Below, in pieces: positions 1-10,254 of a DNA stretch of 64,000 nucleotides (positions are counted from its first letter, which is position 1; the number at the start of each line of letters is the position of its first letter). A program made the translations under genes and the position numbers. The notes beneath the pieces are model-generated. The model searched no databases and had not been told where the DNA came from. It was given only the letters and a program-made list of their open reading frames with translations. The DNA is from Spiroplasma_E ixodetis_B. Lineage in GTDB: Bacteria > Bacillota_I > Bacilli_A > Mycoplasmatales > VBWQ01. Where the stretch lies: assembly GCF_040369795.1 (NCBI RefSeq), contig NZ_AP028955.1, positions 806,001-870,000 on the forward strand, given 5' to 3'.

Positions 1-36
1 ATAATTAAGATATAAGTTTTAAAATAAGGTGATAAT

Positions 37-138
37 ATGTCAGCAAAAAGAAAAGAATTAGGTAATTATAAAGAAAAAATAAATGAATATTTTAGAGATA
101 ATAAAAATGTTCCAACTAGAATGACAAAAACTGTTTAA
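37..138 (+). pseudogene. 5' remnant of unknown small gene, cut by IS630
   Basis: An ATG preceded by AAGGTG opens a short lysine-rich frame beginning MSAKRKELGNYKEKINEYF. After about 30 codons it runs into sequence identical to the left end of the IS630-like element, which supplies the stop codon. The product is not recognised. Its charged, helical character resembles the small phage-like ORFs at 38.6-41.5 kb, but that is only an impression. Confidence 0.4.
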
Positions 139-192
139 ATTACATATTATTATTTTACATTATTTATGAGTAAACATTACTTTAGTTAGCTA
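125..192 (-). mobile_element. IS630-like left-end fragment
   Basis: About 68 bp match the non-coding left end of the IS630-like elements elsewhere in the window and finish with the terminal GTTAGCTA followed by TA. It lies inside the palindrome that flanks an IS1595-like copy, of which only one arm (193-210) survives. Confidence 0.8.
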
Positions 193-215
193 TAAATGGA
201 GATAAAAGCCTATCT

Positions 216-1098
216 AGAAAATTATCCCCACATGTATCTAAATCGAACACAAAATTATAGTTTCAAAACTAGGTATTTTATTGAATTCATATGCAGATTC
301 TTTTGCATATAAATGAATATTGTGTTTTTAAACTTTTATGTGTGTTCGGAAAGTTCGTCGGATGTGTTTTCATGCAGATTCAATCTGGTTTGTATTCACA
401 CCTGTTGATGACACATACCCAACTGCATGATTTACGATTTCATGTTTGTGATAGAAGTTTTTAAAACTTCCATATCCCTTACAAGAATCCGTAAATAGAC
501 AACAACCAGTAGAAATGTGTTTCAATGCAAATCATAAAAGGTTTTTCTCATCTACTTTTTTCAATACTTTCACAATTAGTTTGTTGCTGTTTTTCTCATA
601 AACTCCAACAATCAAGGTTTTAAAAAACAAGGATCTTCCTTGTTTTTTAAAACCTACATGTGAAAGATACATTTCATCCATCTGTGCTGTGCAATCATCA
701 ATGAACCCTGCATCTTGATTCCAAATTCTAGTTCTGATTTCATGGCCCATTCTTCAAGCTGTTTTATATGTCACGCCCAATTCCCTTGCGACATCTGTTT
801 ATGGTATACCATGCTTTGTGTTTATTCATCTAAAGATGAGATAAAACCAAGATGTCAAAGGTGTTTGTGACTTGTGAAAAATGGTGTCATAAAGAATACT
901 AAATGTTTGATGACATTTCAAACATCTTATTCTTCTCAAATCAGAAACATTCAAACTATAAGAAGCACACCTGATACATTTCATTACTTTCAACTTCGCT
1001 ATATATTTCAAACAATCGTTTTCATTTTGAAATATGCTATTGAAAAATTATTTCAATTCATTTTTTCCTCGACACTAGTACATGTGGGGATAATTTCC
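216..1098 (-). mobile_element. IS1595-like element, transposase degenerate
   Basis: The element is bounded by inverted ends of the form ATTATCCCCACATGTA and its complement. The minus-strand transposase frame (start ATG at 1061, end 238) has a zinc ribbon (CIRC...CLKC) followed by the ISXO2-like core with the motif AQMDEMYLSHVG. It is dead: there is a +2 indel just after the start, an in-frame TAA near 800, and the Trp-Lys pair after FTDS is changed. The nearest relatives in the window are the copies at 51.1 and 60.0 kb. Confidence 0.85.
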
Positions 1099-1180
1099 TT
1101 TTTAAATTTAGAAAATTATATAAGAGAAATTAGATTATCACACTATAGACTAGGTTTAGTAGATCAACATATTAACATTT
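1099..1180 (+). pseudogene. Stranded host gene fragment between two ISs
   Basis: Eighty-two bases between the IS1595-like and IS3-like elements match neither. The plus strand is open (NLENYIREIRLSHYRLGLVD) and runs into the IS3 end. It is probably an internal piece of a host gene whose remainder was lost. No family is recognised. Confidence 0.35.
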
Positions 1181-1256
1181 TGGATGGGTTACACTTTATT
1201 GGACACTAATTACGTAGATAAGTGAACAAATTAGTTAAAAGAAAGGAATTATAATT

Positions 1257-1535
1257 ATGGCCAATATTAACTCATATTCAGATGAATTTAAAAAATAAAT
1301 AGTAGCTGTATATCAAAGTGGTAAGTCAGTGTCTTGTCTTGCTAAAGAGTACAATGTTACAAGAGCAGCTACTTATAATTGAATTAAGCAATTTACTAAT
1401 TCAGGCAGTTTTAAAACTAAAGATAACCGTTCTGTTGAAGAAAATGAATTAATTAAATTAAGAAAAGAATTAAAACAATTAAGAATGGAAAATGATATTT
1501 TAAAGCAAGCAGCACTAATAATAGGAAGAAAATAG
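1257..1535 (+). pseudogene. IS3 orfA with premature stop
   Basis: This is the helix-turn-helix plus leucine-zipper protein of the IS3 transposase (MANINSYSDEFKK..., then a C-terminal heptad region LRKELKQLRMENDILKQAA). Codon 14 is TAA where the copies at 10.9 and 27.9 kb have CAA (Gln), so only a 13-residue peptide would be made. Without OrfA the element cannot make the OrfAB fusion. Confidence 0.85.
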
Positions 1536-1576
1536 AAATTATTACTAAAAATAAAGTTAAATATAAAATTCGCACA

Positions 1577-2383
1577 ATGTGTCGTTTTTTAAAAATCTCT
1601 AAATCAACATATTATTTTAATTTCAAGAAAAAAGAAGATAAAATTCAAAATAATATGTATGATGAAGCTGTTATTAGTGCTTTTAAAGAAAATAAAGAAG
1701 CTTATGGAACAAGAAGATTAAAAGTTGTTCTAAAAGAAAAGAAAATTAATTTATCAAGACGAAAAATTAAAAAAATTATGAATAAACATAATTTAATATC
1801 AAAATACACTAAATTATCATACAAAAATTATCATAATAAAGTGAATGATAGTCAAATTACTAATCTTGTTAATAGAGACTTTAATAATAGGCTTAAAAAT
1901 GAAGTTATTGTTAGTGATTTAACTTATGTTCAAGTTAATGATAAATGAAACTATATTTGCTTATTAATCGACCTGTACAATCGCGAAATTATTGGACATA
2001 GTGTAGGTACTAAAAAAGATGCGTCATTAGTATATCAAACATTTATGTGCTCAAATCGTTGTTTAAAAAATATTCAAATATTTCATAGTGATCGCGGTAA
2101 TGAATTTAATAATAAAAATATTGATAAACTTTTATTAGCCTTCAATATTACCCGCTCTTTAAGCAAAAAAGGTTGTCCTTATGATAATGCTGTTGCCAAA
2201 GCAACTTTCAAAACTTTCAAAACAGAATTTATTAATGATAAAAATTTTACATCATTAATCCAATTAAAATTAGAATTATTTTATTATATAAATTGATACA
2301 ACAACATAAGAATCCACAGCACTCTAAACTACTTAACCCCCATAAAACACCAAGCACAAATGTCTACCAAAAAACAGTCCTAA
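1577..2383 (+). CDS. IS3-family transposase OrfB, catalytic Glu mutated
   Basis: A 268-codon open frame in the -1 register relative to orfA. It has an HTH_21-like N-terminus (YGTRRLKVVLKEKK) and a DDE integrase core: first Asp in VSDLTYV, second in FHSDRGNEF. The position of the catalytic Glu reads NAVAKATF here, against NAVAEATF in the copies at 28.2 and 50.6 kb. Glu to Lys at the third catalytic position predicts an inactive enzyme even though the frame is open. The start at 1577 is only the first ATG; in IS3 elements the protein is normally made as an OrfAB fusion. Confidence 0.85.
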
Positions 2384-2400
2384 AAAAGGTTGCCATTCCA

Positions 2401-3297
2401 GGCATGACTTTATCAGATATTAGAATGCAGTTACAAGATTTATATCATGGTGCTGATATTAGCGAAAGTGTTATTAGTCAAATTATTGATGATGTTAAAG
2501 CATGACAAAATCGGCCATTAGAAAGTGTTTATCCGATTTTTTATTTTGATTGTATAGTAGTTAAAGTACGACAAGATAAACGCATTATTAACAAATCAGT
2601 TTATATAGCACTAGGAGTTGATTTAGAAGGCAAAAAAGATATTTTAGGTTTATGAATTAGTGAAAATGAAGGTTCTAAGTTTTGATTATCTAATTTCACA
2701 GAAATGAAAAATCGAGGCTTAAATGATATTATTATTGCTTGTAGTGACAATTTAACAGGAATGTCAGAAGCAATACAATTAGTTTATCCTAAAGCCGAAC
2801 ATCAATTATGCATAGTTCATCAAATTAGAAATAGTTTAAAATATGTTTCATACAAACATAGAAAATCACTAGTTACAGATTTAAAACCAATTTATAGTGC
2901 ATGTAGTGAAGAACAAGCAATGCAAGCTTTAGAATCTTTTGAAAGTAAATGAAATAAACAATATCCTCAAATTGCTAAATCATGATATAAAAATTGAGAT
3001 AATTTAATGGTTTTTATTAGTTATCCTGCAGAAATCAAAAGAGTGATTTATACAACAAATGCTATTGAATATGTTAATAGTCAATTACGAAAATTTATTA
3101 GAAATAAAAAAGTTTTTCCAAATGATATGGCAGTTTTTAAAATATTTTACTTAGCAATTGAAAATATAACAAAAAAATGAACACTGCCCATTCAAAATTG
3201 AAATACAGCAATTGCTCATTTTATGATAAAATTTGAAGATAGAATTAATCTAAACTAGTAACTTTGTAAAAAGATACACAGATTACTAAACATTACC
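2401..3297 (+). mobile_element. IS256-like element, 5'-truncated, with rearranged 3' end
   Basis: The sequence starts inside the transposase at GMTLSDIRM and is open to the natural stop at 3256-3258 (ending FEDRINLN). The D-D-E segments VYPIFYFD, ACSDNL and NAIEYVNSQ are present. After the stop, the first 13 bases of the right terminal repeat (AGATACACAGATT) switch to the complement of the left terminal repeat (ACTAAACATTACC). The two ends have recombined within their shared ACACAGATT core. Confidence 0.85.
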
Positions 3298-4222
3298 AAA
3301 ATTTCACAAAGTAAGTTAAATCTTAAGTACATAAGTCTAAATATACTTTTTCTACATTTATTTATTAAAATTTTGAATCTTTTTAATCAAGCAAAAACAT
3401 GTTCAACTTTAATTCTAATTTTTGAAATAATTTTATTGTAGATTTTTTCTTGTTTAGTTAATTTTTTATTTTTAGTTTTTTTAATTGGTAATATAGTATT
3501 TTTATAAATATTTTGTATTCATTGATATCCCAAATCACCAATAATTATTGTTTTTTCTGAAAATTCAAGATTTGAATTTTTTAATATTTGAAAATCATGT
3601 ACTTTTCCATTATCAGCAAAAATATCAACAATTTTTTTATTAAAAAGTCATATATAATTTGAAATTTTATAGAAAACATTCAACTTTTACCAGAAAAATA
3701 TTCTAACTGTAGTTTTTTTTAGTTGGTCTTTCAATTTCAATTTCAGTTGAATCAATTAAATAAAATTGAAATTAATTTAAATCTTCTTGTTTTTTCTCAA
3801 TTTTTGATTTATATTTTGTTTTTAAAAACTGATAATCTTTGTCATAACTAAGTTTATTTTCTACTCAAGTAATATTTCGAAAACAACTTGATGCACTCAT
3901 TTTATATTTAATACTCCTTTGGAAAAAAGTATAATATTCTTTTCAGTATACTAAAGTCATCATCAATCTTTCTTCAACTGAAAGTTTATATTTTCTACCT
4001 TTAGTTTTTTTTAAATTTTCTATTTCAATTAATTTTGTTAACATTTCATCAAAATGAAAACGTTTTATACCAAAATATCTATAAAATTGTTCATTTTTTA
4101 ATTTTTTTAAATTTTCAAAATTCATTTTTATCAACACCTTATTAATTTATTAATAAAGAAATTATAAAATAAATTTTAAATTATTAATTGACTTTTAAAA
4201 AATTTATTTACGGAATATGTCT
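3298..4222 (-). mobile_element. IS5-like element, 3'-truncated, transposase broken
   Basis: The minus-strand copy begins at its left inverted repeat (AGACATATTCCGTAAATAAA, at 4222) and is cut at 3298 by IS256 sequence. ORF1 starts at 4125 behind AAGGTG. It carries a TAA in place of the Glu codon before FQFYLIDST, and the second frame has lost one base in its FFNKK tract. It sits in an IS256 copy, whose remainder resumes at 4223. Confidence 0.85.
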
Positions 4223-4662
4223 ATAGAAAATCACTAGTTACAGATTTAAAACCAATTTATAGTGCATGTAGTGAAGAACAAGCAATGCAAGCTTTAGAAT
4301 CTTTTGAAAGTAAATGAAATAAACAATATCCTCAAATTGCTAAATCATGATATAAAAATTGAGATAATTTAATGGTTTTTATTAGTTATCCTGCAGAAAT
4401 CAAAAGAGTGATTTATACAACAAATGCTATTGAATCTGTTAATAGTTAATTACGAAAAGTTATTAGAAATAAAAAAGTTTTTCCAAATGATATGGCAGTT
4501 TTTAAAACATTTTACTTAGCAATTGAAAATATAACAAAAAAATGAACAATGCCCATTCAAAATTGAAATACAGCAATTGCTCATTTTATGATAAAATTTG
4601 AAGATAGAATTAATCTAAACTAGTAACTTTGTAAAAAGATACACAGATTTTTAAAAAGCCTC
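4223..4662 (+). mobile_element. IS256-like 3' fragment
   Basis: Transposase codons from HRKSLVTDL to the stop, then the right terminal repeat ending in GCCTC. One TAA interrupts NAIESVNS*LRK. The fragment abuts the 3' side of smpB. Confidence 0.85.
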
Positions 4663-4691
4663 GAAAGCCTCTTCCTTTCTTAATTAAATTA

Positions 4692-5123
4692 TTATTTTTT
4701 GATTTTTCTTACTGCATCACGATTTTTAATCGTCTCTCTTTTATCATAATTTTTTTTACCACGAGCCAATGCTATTTCTAACTTTGCTCTACTTTTACTA
4801 TTTAAATATATCATTGTTGGAACAACAGTTAAGTTTTTTTGCTTTTGTTCTTGTTGAATTTTTTTAATTTCACGAGCATTTAAAAGTAATTTTCTTTTTC
4901 TTAATGGATCAAGTATATAACTAGTAGTAAATTTATAAGTATTAATGTTCATATTAATAATATAAGCTTCATTATTACTAAAAGTTACGTAACTATCCTG
5001 TAAAGATACATTACCTAAACGAATTGATTTAATTTCAGAACCAGTCAAAACAATTCCCACTTCTAATTTTTCTAATAATTCATAATTAAAGTATGCTTTT
5101 TTATTTTTTGCAATTATTTTCAT
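4692..5123 (-). CDS. smpB: SsrA-binding protein SmpB
   Basis: A 143-residue protein starting MKIIAKNKKAYF and ending in a basic tail (KKNYDKRETIKNRDAVRKIKK). SmpB binds tmRNA and delivers it to stalled ribosomes for trans-translation. The family signatures are visible: NKKAYFNYEL at the N-terminus, GIVLTGSEIKSIR, and the Lys-rich C-terminal tail that enters the vacant mRNA channel. I chose the ATG at 5123 because GGTGG lies directly upstream and the protein then matches family length. An in-frame upstream start would add 19 residues. In Firmicutes secG-rnr-smpB is a common gene order; here the order is kept on the minus strand but split by two other genes. IS256 debris begins 30 bp downstream. 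Confidence 0.95.
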   Translation of the reverse strand: MKIIAKNKKAYFNYELLEKLEVGIVLTGSEIKSIRLGNVSLQDSYVTFSNNEAYIINMNINTYKFTTSYILDPLRKRKLLLNAREIKKIQQEQKQKNLTVVPTMIYLNSKSRAKLEIALARGKKNYDKRETIKNRDAVRKIKK

Positions 5124-5204
5124 TGTTTCCACCATTATTTTCATAAACTTTATAATTATATTATATAATAATAATTTCATAAATACCGAAATACTTACTT
5201 AAAT

Positions 5205-5232
5205 TTGTTTTTTATTAAGAACATGCTATAAT
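5205..5232 (+). promoter_or_regulatory. Sigma-A-type promoter for the gene at 5400
   Basis: TTGTTT, a 16-bp spacer, then TATAAT. The resulting leader of about 160 nt contains two overlapping inverted repeats: TAATCTAA/TTAGATTA around 5230-5251, and ATTAATCA/TGATTAAT starting at 5247. They share bases, so only one can form at a time. Confidence 0.55.
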
Positions 5233-5399
5233 CTAATGAAGGTTAGATTAATCAATAGTTTTTCTAGCAATGATTAATGTAAAAATTAAACATAAAATTA
5301 ATATTTGTTGTATAACAACTCAAGAAATAGATTTTATATTTTTTTACGGGTTTTTGTTAATTTTATATATTAATAAACAACTGAAAGGAGTCTAAGGAC

Positions 5400-5792
5400 A
5401 TGGCATGAGAGTTAAATACTAAAGCAACAGCAGTAAAAAATAGTCAATTTTATCAAGGCGATTTGGGTTTTGATAAAAATAATAATGATAAATTAATTAT
5501 TTATAAAATTTTAACTGGTAAAAAACTTGAGGTTTGTAAAATTATTATTGATGAACAAAATCATATTTTAAAAATTTGTACTAAAACGGAAATTATTAAT
5601 GAAGATGAATTTGAAATTTACACATTTGGTTTAGAAGCAGATACTGCTGATTTTATCTTAAAACTTATTGCTAAAAATCAAATTAATGCTGAAATTAATT
5701 ATGCATTTATAAATAATATTGAAGATTCTTATAATATATCTGAATCAGAATCATTAGAAGAAAAAAAGAGAAAAATTAGGAAACTCTTTTAA
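5400..5792 (+). CDS. Conserved-looking hypothetical protein (130 aa)
   Basis: Starts ATG GCA TGA (Met-Ala-Trp), 8 bases after GAAAGGAG. The start lies upstream of the first in-frame ATG after the TGA, so it is found only if TGA is read as Trp. The protein is acidic and soluble, with no signal peptide or membrane segment, and ends in a charged run (ESESLEEKKRKIRKLF). No family is recognised. It is transcribed alone, converging with the phosphoribosyltransferase-like gene, with no spacer between the two stop codons. Confidence 0.75.
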
Positions 5793-6407
5793 CTATTTAT
5801 AAATTTCTTCTCAATTATAAACTGAACCATAACACAAAGCTTTAATTTTAAAATCATTGTTATTATTGATAATTTCTAAAATAGTTTGGGCAATAGAAAT
5901 CCCTGAGGCAACTATATCATCAATAATAATAATGTTTTTTTTATTAAAAAAATTAATATATTTAGGTAATAAATGAATCTTATTAGTAATTTCCATTTGT
6001 CTTTCGCTAACTTTTAATTTATTTTCTCAAAATTTACGGTAGTTATCAACTTGGAAAATATTATTAATAGATAATATTTTATGATTTAATTTTTTTTTAA
6101 TAATTTTAACTAATTCAATTATTACTAATTCTAAACTACTAACTGAAGTAGGTTTTTTTGGCATCATAATAAAATAATCTAAATTTTCAAACAAATTAAA
6201 TTTTTGACCAACTTCAAATAAATTAGTTGCTAATCTTATTACAATATCTTGTTCAATATTTACTTGCTTAATTAAGTTATAATCTTCATTAACTCACAAT
6301 AAATCCGGATATTGTTTTAAGCCTGGCGATTTAAAATAATTATAATAATAGCATTCAATGTTAAGATTGCTTTGTTGAATTAATCTTTTTTGCCCTTGTA
6401 TTTTCAT
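5793..6407 (-). CDS. Phosphoribosyltransferase-like protein
   Basis: A 204-residue protein starting MKIQGQKRLI behind TGGAG. The informative stretch is NIIIIDDIVASGISIAQT (about residues 152-169). It matches the PRPP-binding loop of type I phosphoribosyltransferases: a hydrophobic strand, two acidic residues, then a small-residue loop. ComF-like proteins carry the same loop. The N-terminal two thirds are divergent, and a CxxC zinc finger typical of ComFC is absent, so the substrate cannot be named. The gene follows rnr and overlaps its possible frame-shifted tail. It runs as the last gene of the secG-rnr operon and converges with the gene at 5400. Confidence 0.65.
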
Positions 6408-6527
6408 TTTTTTACTCCATTTTTCTTTTCACTTTTATTTTTTTTAACTTTACCATTTAGTTTTATCTTTTTTCTATATTTAAAATTATTTGCTTTATAC
6501 ATTTTTGATGATTGATTATTATTATTT

Positions 6528-8657
6528 TTATCACGTTTTTTTATTTTGCTGACCATTTTCTTCTAAAATAAAATCAATAGTTCTAGCGACTTTATTTGCA
6601 CTTTTTACAAGAACACTGACCTTTTGACCAAGAGCATACTGTTTTCGTTTTCTTTCACCAAACAAACTCATTGCTTTTTCATTAAAAATATAATAATCAT
6701 CAGTCATGTCTGCAATTCTAATTAAACCCTCAATTGTATTATCTAACTCAACAAATAATCCAAAACAAGTTACACTAGAAATTATACTTTCAAATTTATG
6801 ACCAATAAATTGCATCATGTATTCTGTTTTTTTCATTTGATCTACAGCTCGTTCACACTCTAATGCTTTTAATTCCATATTACTAGATTGCTCAGCAACT
6901 CAATTAGTAAAACTTTGATATTTCTCAATTATTTTAGCATTTATTTCTCTTTTAACTATATATTGACGCAATAAACGATGAACTATTAAATCAGGATAAC
7001 GTCTAATTGGCGAAGTAAAATGTGTATAATAATCACTAGCAAGTCCAAAATGGCCAATACATTTATTAGTATACTGTGCTTTTTCCATACTTCTTAATAA
7101 TAAAGTTGATAAAACTTGAAATGTTGGTAATTGTTTTAAAGAATTTAATAATAATTGTAAATCTTTTGAACTAATATTTGTGATTTTTGGATTTAATTTA
7201 ATACCCATTAATTTCAGAATTGTAACCATTTGATGCATTTTTTTAGAACGAGGATGTTCATGAACACGATAAATAAAAGGTAATTTCATATCAAATACAG
7301 TTTTAGCAACTACTTCATTAGCTCTAATCATAAAACTTTCAATTAATTTTTCAGCGATATCACGAGTTCTTAAAATAATATCAGTTACTTCTCCATTATC
7401 GTTAATAATTGTTTTTGCTTCATTAATTTCAAAATCAATTACTTCAGCATCTTGTTTAAACTTTCATAAAATTTGGTGCAATTCTTTTGCTTTTAGTAAC
7501 ATTTCTCAAATTTGTGGATGTGTTTTAATAAAATTTGGATTTTTACCATTATATCCGTCATTTACTTCGTCATAATTCATTCTTCTTACTGATTTCATAA
7601 ATGCCTGATAAATTTTATGTTTTACTGTTAAACCATTCTTATCAATTTCCATATCACAAACCATACATAAACGTTCTACTTGTTCATTTAAAGAACAAAT
7701 ACCATTTGATAACTGCGTCGGTAACATAGGAATAACACGATCTGCTAAGTAAACAGATGTACCACGAGTAGATGCCTCTTCATCTAAAGGACTATTTTCT
7801 GTTACATAATAACTAACATCAGCAATAGCTACAATTAAACGATAATTACCATTAACTAGTTTAGTAACACAAATAGCATCATCAAAATCTTTAGCATCTT
7901 TACCATCAATTGTAACTAATAACTCTTTAGTCAAATCAATACGACCAATTTTATCTGATTCTAAAACTGTTAATGGCACCTTATCTGTTGCTGTTAATGT
8001 TTCAACATCAAATTGTGATTTAATACCAATTTCATAAATAACAGCTAAAATATCAACACCAGGATCATTAATATTACCCAAGATTTTAGTAATAGTAACA
8101 TTAAAAATATTTTGTTCAAAATTTTTAATTTTTGCAACAACAATATTATTTTCTAACGCTTTATCGGGGTTTAAAATATTAACTTCATACTGTTGTAACT
8201 TTGCATTTTGAATTAATAATGTTTTTACTTTCGTATCTGCATTAACAATAACATTACCAATAAGAAGATTAGTATCACGTTTAATAATTTTTAATACTAC
8301 AGCCTCATCATTCTGATTATTAATTTTTACTAACTTACATAATACTTCGTCATTATTTAACGCATTATTTATGTTTTTTATATTAACGTAATATTTTTCT
8401 TCACTATTTAATAATTTAACAAATCCAAATCCTTTTTTAGTAATTTGAATTTTGCCAATAAATAAATTATTATTTTTTAGCATATAAAATTGTTGTTCTT
8501 TATTTTCCAAAATAATTTCACTATTTTTCAATTCTTCTAAATCAGCAATAAGCTCTTGCTGTTGATGATGATTAGTGATATTAAGTTTCGCTGTTAAATC
8601 AACCGTTGATAAAGGTGTAATACTATTTTGTAACTCATTAATAATCTCTTGCTTCAT
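6528..8657 (-). CDS. rnr: Ribonuclease R
   Basis: A 709-residue processive 3'-5' exoribonuclease of the RNB family, used in mRNA/rRNA turnover and, with SmpB-tmRNA, in decay of stalled messages. N-terminal winged-helix and cold-shock-like domains (FIGKIQITKKGFGFVKL) precede the RNB core with the metal-binding motif DGKDAKDFDDAICV and AIADVSYYV. Then come RGTSVYLADRVIPMLP, the downstream HFTSPIRRYPDLIVHR, and a C-terminal S1 domain. I used the ATG at 8657; a TTG at 8672 with AGGA upstream is the alternative and adds five residues. The zero frame ends ...NGQQNKKTW, directly after the S1 domain. The +1 frame at the A7 run continues as a long Lys-rich tail, as most RNase R proteins have (see findings). 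Confidence 0.93.
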
Positions 8658-8718
8658 TTCAATCAATCCCAACTTTATCCTAATTATATAATTAATTATA
8701 ATCTATCTTTTAAAATTT

Positions 8719-8751
8719 ATAAAAAGGCACACTAAAATGTGCCTTTTTATA
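8719..8751 (-). terminator. Intrinsic terminator after secG
   Basis: An 11-bp perfect stem AAAAAGGCACA/TGTGCCTTTTT with a 6-nt loop, followed by T-rich sequence in the minus direction. It lies between secG and rnr, so rnr probably has its own promoter or depends on read-through. Confidence 0.8.
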
Positions 8752-8763
8752 AAATAATTATCA

Positions 8764-9027
8764 TTAATTTATAACTCCAATAGTATTAATAAGAATTCTT
8801 ACTATTATTGCCATAGTAAATAACGATATTCCTAATACTAAAGTGGCAATAGAAAATAACTTACTTCAACCACGTTCTTTAGTGCTAGCAAATAATTCTT
8901 GATTTCCCCCACTTAAAGCACCAAGTCCATTATGATTTTTTTTGCCTTGTAATAAACCTAAAATTACTAATAATATAGCGATAATTAAGGCAATAATTTC
9001 AAAAGCAAAAATAATGTTTTGACTCAT
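8764..9027 (-). CDS. secG: Preprotein translocase subunit SecG
   Basis: An 87-residue membrane protein, too short to be obvious in an ORF scan. An N-terminal transmembrane helix (IIFAFEIIALIIAILLVILG) is followed by the SecG loop LLQGKKNHNGLGALSGGNQELFASTKERGW, then a second helix (LFSIATLVLGISLFTMAIIV). Family members have the same two-helix layout and the same Gly-rich loop (GLG...GG..ELF). SecG assists SecYEG-dependent export at the membrane. It is the first gene of the secG-rnr block on the minus strand. Confidence 0.92.
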
Positions 9028-9110
9028 TTTGTCACTTCCACTTCTTTATAATATTATTAATATTACACTTAATTTTACTAAAAATAAAAAAATTTCATAA
9101 TTATTATTAT

Positions 9111-9150
9111 GGCTTATTTCATAATTAAAATTTTAATTATGAAATAAGCC
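9111..9150. terminator. 40-bp perfect palindrome
   Basis: GGCTTATTTCATAATTAAAA is followed immediately by its exact complement, with no loop at all. It sits 48 bp beyond the stop of the minus-strand pseudogene that ends at 9198, and an AATTT/poly-T stretch follows in that direction. A transcription terminator is the simplest reading; a protein-binding site is also possible. Confidence 0.65.
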
Positions 9151-9197
9151 TAATATGTTATGTTTTATAATTCTTTTATAGGAAAAATTTATTAACT

Positions 9198-10254
9198 TTA
9201 TTCTGGTTCAATTTCTAAGTAATTTCCAACAGCATTTGTTACAATCTTTCATCCATATTGATTTGTCATCATATAAAAAATGTTTATTTCTGAAAAATTA
9301 TTATACATAACTTTAACTAAATTTTTTAAATTACTATCACTTAAACTATTTGCTAAGGTTCCTATAAATTGCGGAAATTTAGTAATTTCACTTAAAAACT
9401 TTTTTTCAAAAAGTTGATAGTCATCTTTATTATCTTGAAAAATTTCTGCTAATCTTATTCACATATCATTACTAATACCTAATTTAATTTTGCTTGATTC
9501 TGTATATTGTGGAGTTTTATTGTCTAAAGGCACGTAATATTTTTCTATTTTATTATATTGATTATGGGAATTGATATCAGCATTTTGAGCATGGGATTAA
9601 TTATACGCTAAATATGCTATTCAACCAACTATAATTACTCCAACCACAACTCATCCAATAGGTCCTCTTTCAATCATAACAGATGCACCACCTTCAACAA
9701 CCTCTTCGCCAATAGCAATCGCTCCTTCCTCACCAACTTCTAATAAAGGCACCGCTTCTTCTGTTTCAACTACTGTTTTAGCTTGTGGAGAACTTATTCA
9801 TTTAACAACTTTATATGCAGGCGGAATACTCATAGTTGTGGTAGTGGTTAGACTTTTTAATAAATATTCATTTTTATTAGGTATTATAAAAACGATTCCG
9901 TATTTATGCAATTCAACAATTTTTTCAAATTGTGCTCAACTAGCATCAGTAAAATGTTGTCCATAAGTTTCTGTTAGTTTTTTTCTTGCATTATTTTTAC
10001 TTTCTGTAGATGTGGTGTGATAAATATCTAATAATATTTGGTCAATAATTTGTGTTTTTAAAATATCACACTTTGGTTTCTGATTTGTTCTAGAGTCTGT
10101 AATTTGATTACTGTGTTGATTTCTATTTCTAGAACTAGTTCCAATGTTAAAAGATTGTTCAGATGTTAATGGCAAAACAGCGCTTCCACCTGCTGAAGGT
10201 GAAGGGATTGTTGTTGTAGTGGTGTGCGAATTACTTGGTCTATAATTTGATATA
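9198..10254 (-). pseudogene. Decayed gene for unknown membrane-anchored protein
   Basis: The minus-strand frame is cut at its 5' end by an IS630-like insertion (10255) and carries an in-frame TAA near 9600. Visible parts are a Thr/Ser-rich stretch (SHTTTTTIPSPSAGGSA), a charged helical region, a Val/Ile-rich transmembrane helix (GWVVVGVIIVGWIAYLAYN) just before the stop, and a C-terminal soluble domain ending GNYLEIEPE. No family is recognised. The layout of a low-complexity region, a transmembrane helix and a soluble domain fits a surface or secreted effector-like protein. Confidence 0.6.

Larger units (their letters stand above)
1181..2400 (+). mobile_element. IS3-family element (about 1.22 kb), copy 1
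   Basis: The left end is TGGATGGGTTACACTTTATT and the right end is GGTTGCCATTCCA, which are imperfect inverted repeats. It carries the usual orfA/orfB pair with orfB in the -1 frame. No target duplication is visible: the left flank is host sequence and the right flank is internal IS256 sequence, so the flanks have recombined. Confidence 0.9.

Noticed and set aside
874..1209. 111-codon plus-strand ORF across the IS1595 copy
   Set aside because: Antisense to the transposase zinc-ribbon region; the equivalent at 51.7 kb diverges in length.
4692..5399. tmRNA (ssrA) gene near smpB
   Set aside because: No CCA-ended half-tRNA pair or tag-encoding frame is visible in the flanks.
9590..9610. Stop-codon read-through in the gene at 9.2-10.2 kb
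   Set aside because: The gene also lacks its 5' end because of IS630, so ordinary decay is the simpler explanation.
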